Origin: Clostridia bacterium
GTDB taxonomy: Bacteria > Bacillota_A > Clostridia > Oscillospirales > Acutalibacteraceae
DNA: 5,051 nt
Direction: 5' to 3'
Assembly: GCA_024699005.1 (NCBI GenBank)
Contig: JAILQN010000233.1
Span: 1-5,051 of the forward strand
The notes under the pieces are model-generated. The model saw only the letters and a list, made by a program, of their open reading frames with translations, made no database searches and was not told where the DNA came from. How positions within the stretch are numbered: position 1 is the stretch's first letter; each line of letters begins with the position of its first letter. Shown here in pieces: positions 4,025-5,051 of this stretch. The translations under genes were made by a program, and so were the position numbers.

Positions 4025-5051
4025 ATGAAAAAAATAGTCTCTCTTCTGCTGAGTCTGCTTCTGATTGCCGGTATTACTGTTCCGGCATATGCCGATGATG
4101 GCCCTGCTGTTATCGCCAGTGGTACCGTCAAGGGATCCGTCACATGGAAGGTTACGGATGACGGCGTTCTGACCATCGGCGGCACCGGTGCAATGGAAAA
4201 CTATACCGCGGCGTTGAAGATCAGCGCCCTCCATTATACAAAAGCACCGTATTACGAGTACAAGGATCAGATCACTTCGCTCGTGATCGAAGAAGGCGTC
4301 ACCAGCATCGGCTACAAGGCCTTTTTTGAATGGTCGAATCTGACAGGAACCCTGTCGATCCCGGCCAGCGTCACAACCATCAACGCATACGCATTCAAAG
4401 GCTGCAACGGTTTCACGGGCGATCTGACGATCCCGGATACCGTCATGTCTCTCGGGGATAACGCCTTCTATACCTGCAAAGGATTCAACGGAACGCTGAA
4501 CATCGGATCAGGTATTTCAACCATTCCAAAAATGGCGTTCTACAGCTGTTCCGGCCTGACGGGCACTCTGAGCATACCGGGAAATATCCAAAAGATAAAC
4601 GAGAGTGCCTTTCAAGGCTGTTCCGGCTTCTCGGGCACTCTTGTGATCCCGGATTCCGTCACGGAGATCGGAGAATCCGCGTTTCAATCCTGTACCGGAT
4701 TCAACGGATCACTGGTAATCGGGGATGGCGTGACCACCATCGGAGGAAGCGCTTTCTATAAATGCTCCGGGTTCTCCGGCACGCTTTCGATTGGCAGCAG
4801 CGTCACTTCCATCGGCAGCTCGGCGTTTCGCGGGTGTTCCTCTTTTACCGGAGACATCGTCATTCCGGATTCTGTTGAGACGATCGGTGCGTATACCTTT
4901 TATGACTGTTCCGGTTTCAACGGTACACTGACGCTTGGCTCTTCTGTAAAGGCGATCAGCAGTAATGCTTTTGCACACTGCAATAACATCAGCGGTTCTC
5001 TCATTCTGCCCGACTCGCTGATGGCAATCGGTGAATACGCCTTTTACCGTT
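4025..5051 (+). CDS. Secreted BspA-like leucine-rich-repeat surface protein, N-terminal part (3' end outside window)
   Basis: An open frame runs from ATG 4025 off the right edge without a stop (342 residues seen). AAAAGGAG (4006-4013) lies 11 nt upstream. The in-frame ATG at 4016 is only 2 nt from it and less likely. Residues 1-23 are a signal peptide: MKK, a Leu-rich core, then VPAYA before DD, with cleavage predicted after A23. Residues about 31-105 form the usual lead-in of this family (SGTVKGSVTWKVTDDGVLTI, GTGAMENY, then ITSLVIEEGVTSIG). From residue 106, nine full 24-residue repeats and a tenth partial one follow (LRR_5/BspA or TpLRR type). Such proteins are exported and often mediate adhesion. 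Cell-wall anchoring cannot be judged, because the C-terminus is missing. Its place 23 nt after the TrbL-like gene suggests expression with the transfer genes, perhaps for cell contact in mating (inference), or it is passenger cargo. Confidence 0.88.
   Translation, partial: MKKIVSLLLSLLLIAGITVPAYADDGPAVIASGTVKGSVTWKVTDDGVLTIGGTGAMENYTAALKISALHYTKAPYYEYKDQITSLVIEEGVTSIGYKAFFEWSNLTGTLSIPASVTTINAYAFKGCNGFTGDLTIPDTVMSLGDNAFYTCKGFNGTLNIGSGISTIPKMAFYSCSGLTGTLSIPGNIQKINESAFQGCSGFSGTLVIPDSVTEIGESAFQSCTGFNGSLVIGDGVTTIGGSAFYKCSGFSGTLSIGSSVTSIGSSAFRGCSSFTGDIVIPDSVETIGAYTFYDCSGFNGTLTLGSSVKAISSNAFAHCNNISGSLILPDSLMAIGEYAFYR
4340..5051 (+). repeat. Tandem 72-bp (24-residue) leucine-rich repeats within the surface protein gene
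   Basis: Nine complete units and one partial unit run to the window edge. The consensus is about [FL]-[TNS]-G-[TDS]-L-x-I-[PG]-[DS]-[SG]-V-x-x-I-G-x-x-A-F-x-x-C-[ST]-G. Every full unit has Cys at the same position (residues 127, 151, 175, 199, 223, 247, 271, 295 and 319, exactly 24 apart). A degenerate preceding unit of 23 residues (83-105) has Trp103 there instead. The DNA copies differ at many third-codon positions, so the array is old and conserved at protein level, not a recent expansion. Confidence 0.9.

Noticed and set aside
4709..4978. Open frame of 89 residues on the - strand within the LRR region
   Set aside because: It is antisense to the repeats, with no start context or family resemblance; periodic codon use explains it.
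4340..5051. Regular spacing suggestive of a CRISPR or other non-coding repeat array
   Set aside because: The 72-bp period is three times 24 codons in one open frame, with a clear LRR consensus, and units differ mainly at silent positions.

Overview
The window looks like part of an integrative and conjugative element (ICE), or a relative of one, from a gut-type Clostridia (Bacillota), perhaps Oscillospiraceae/Ruminococcaceae or Lachnospiraceae. Three things point there. The two mating-channel genes (a DUF3852-like small membrane protein and a TrbL/VirB6-like polytopic protein) are of the kind found in Tn1549/CTn-type elements of Clostridia. The ribosome binding sites are purine-rich Gram-positive types. 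The leucine-rich-repeat surface protein at the right end is of the BspA-like type common in gut Firmicutes. All genes lie on the + strand. No integrase, relaxase, att site or rRNA/tRNA gene is visible, so the ICE call rests on the conjugation genes.

Layout. 1-212 is the 3' end of the DUF3852-like gene. 213-3060 is an accessory block of four genes: an XRE-family HTH regulator (382-714) closed by an intrinsic terminator; a SLOG/YpsA-like (DUF1273-type) Rossmann protein (872-1381); a small DUF6809-like protein (1487-1780); and a HipA-like Ser/Thr kinase (1851-2957) with its own good promoter, closed by a strong terminator. A second hairpin with a T-tract follows at once. 3075-4001 is the TrbL/VirB6-like gene. 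From 4025 to the window end runs the 5' part of a secreted BspA-like LRR protein with 24-residue repeats; it has no stop in the window.

Interpretation. DUF3852-like and TrbL-like genes normally sit close together in the transfer operon of these elements (family knowledge, not checked here). The four genes between them, with their own promoters and terminators, therefore look like a cargo cassette inserted into the transfer operon. The HTH protein probably autoregulates through inverted repeats at its promoter. The HipA-like kinase has intact catalytic motifs but no adjacent HipB, and the SLOG protein belongs to a superfamily linked to nucleotide-derived signals. The cassette could be a stress, defence or element-maintenance module, but this is inference only. 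Two consecutive terminator-like hairpins just upstream of the TrbL-like gene raise the question of how the transfer genes downstream are transcribed. The LRR gene follows the TrbL-like gene by 23 nt and so is probably co-transcribed with the conjugation machinery.
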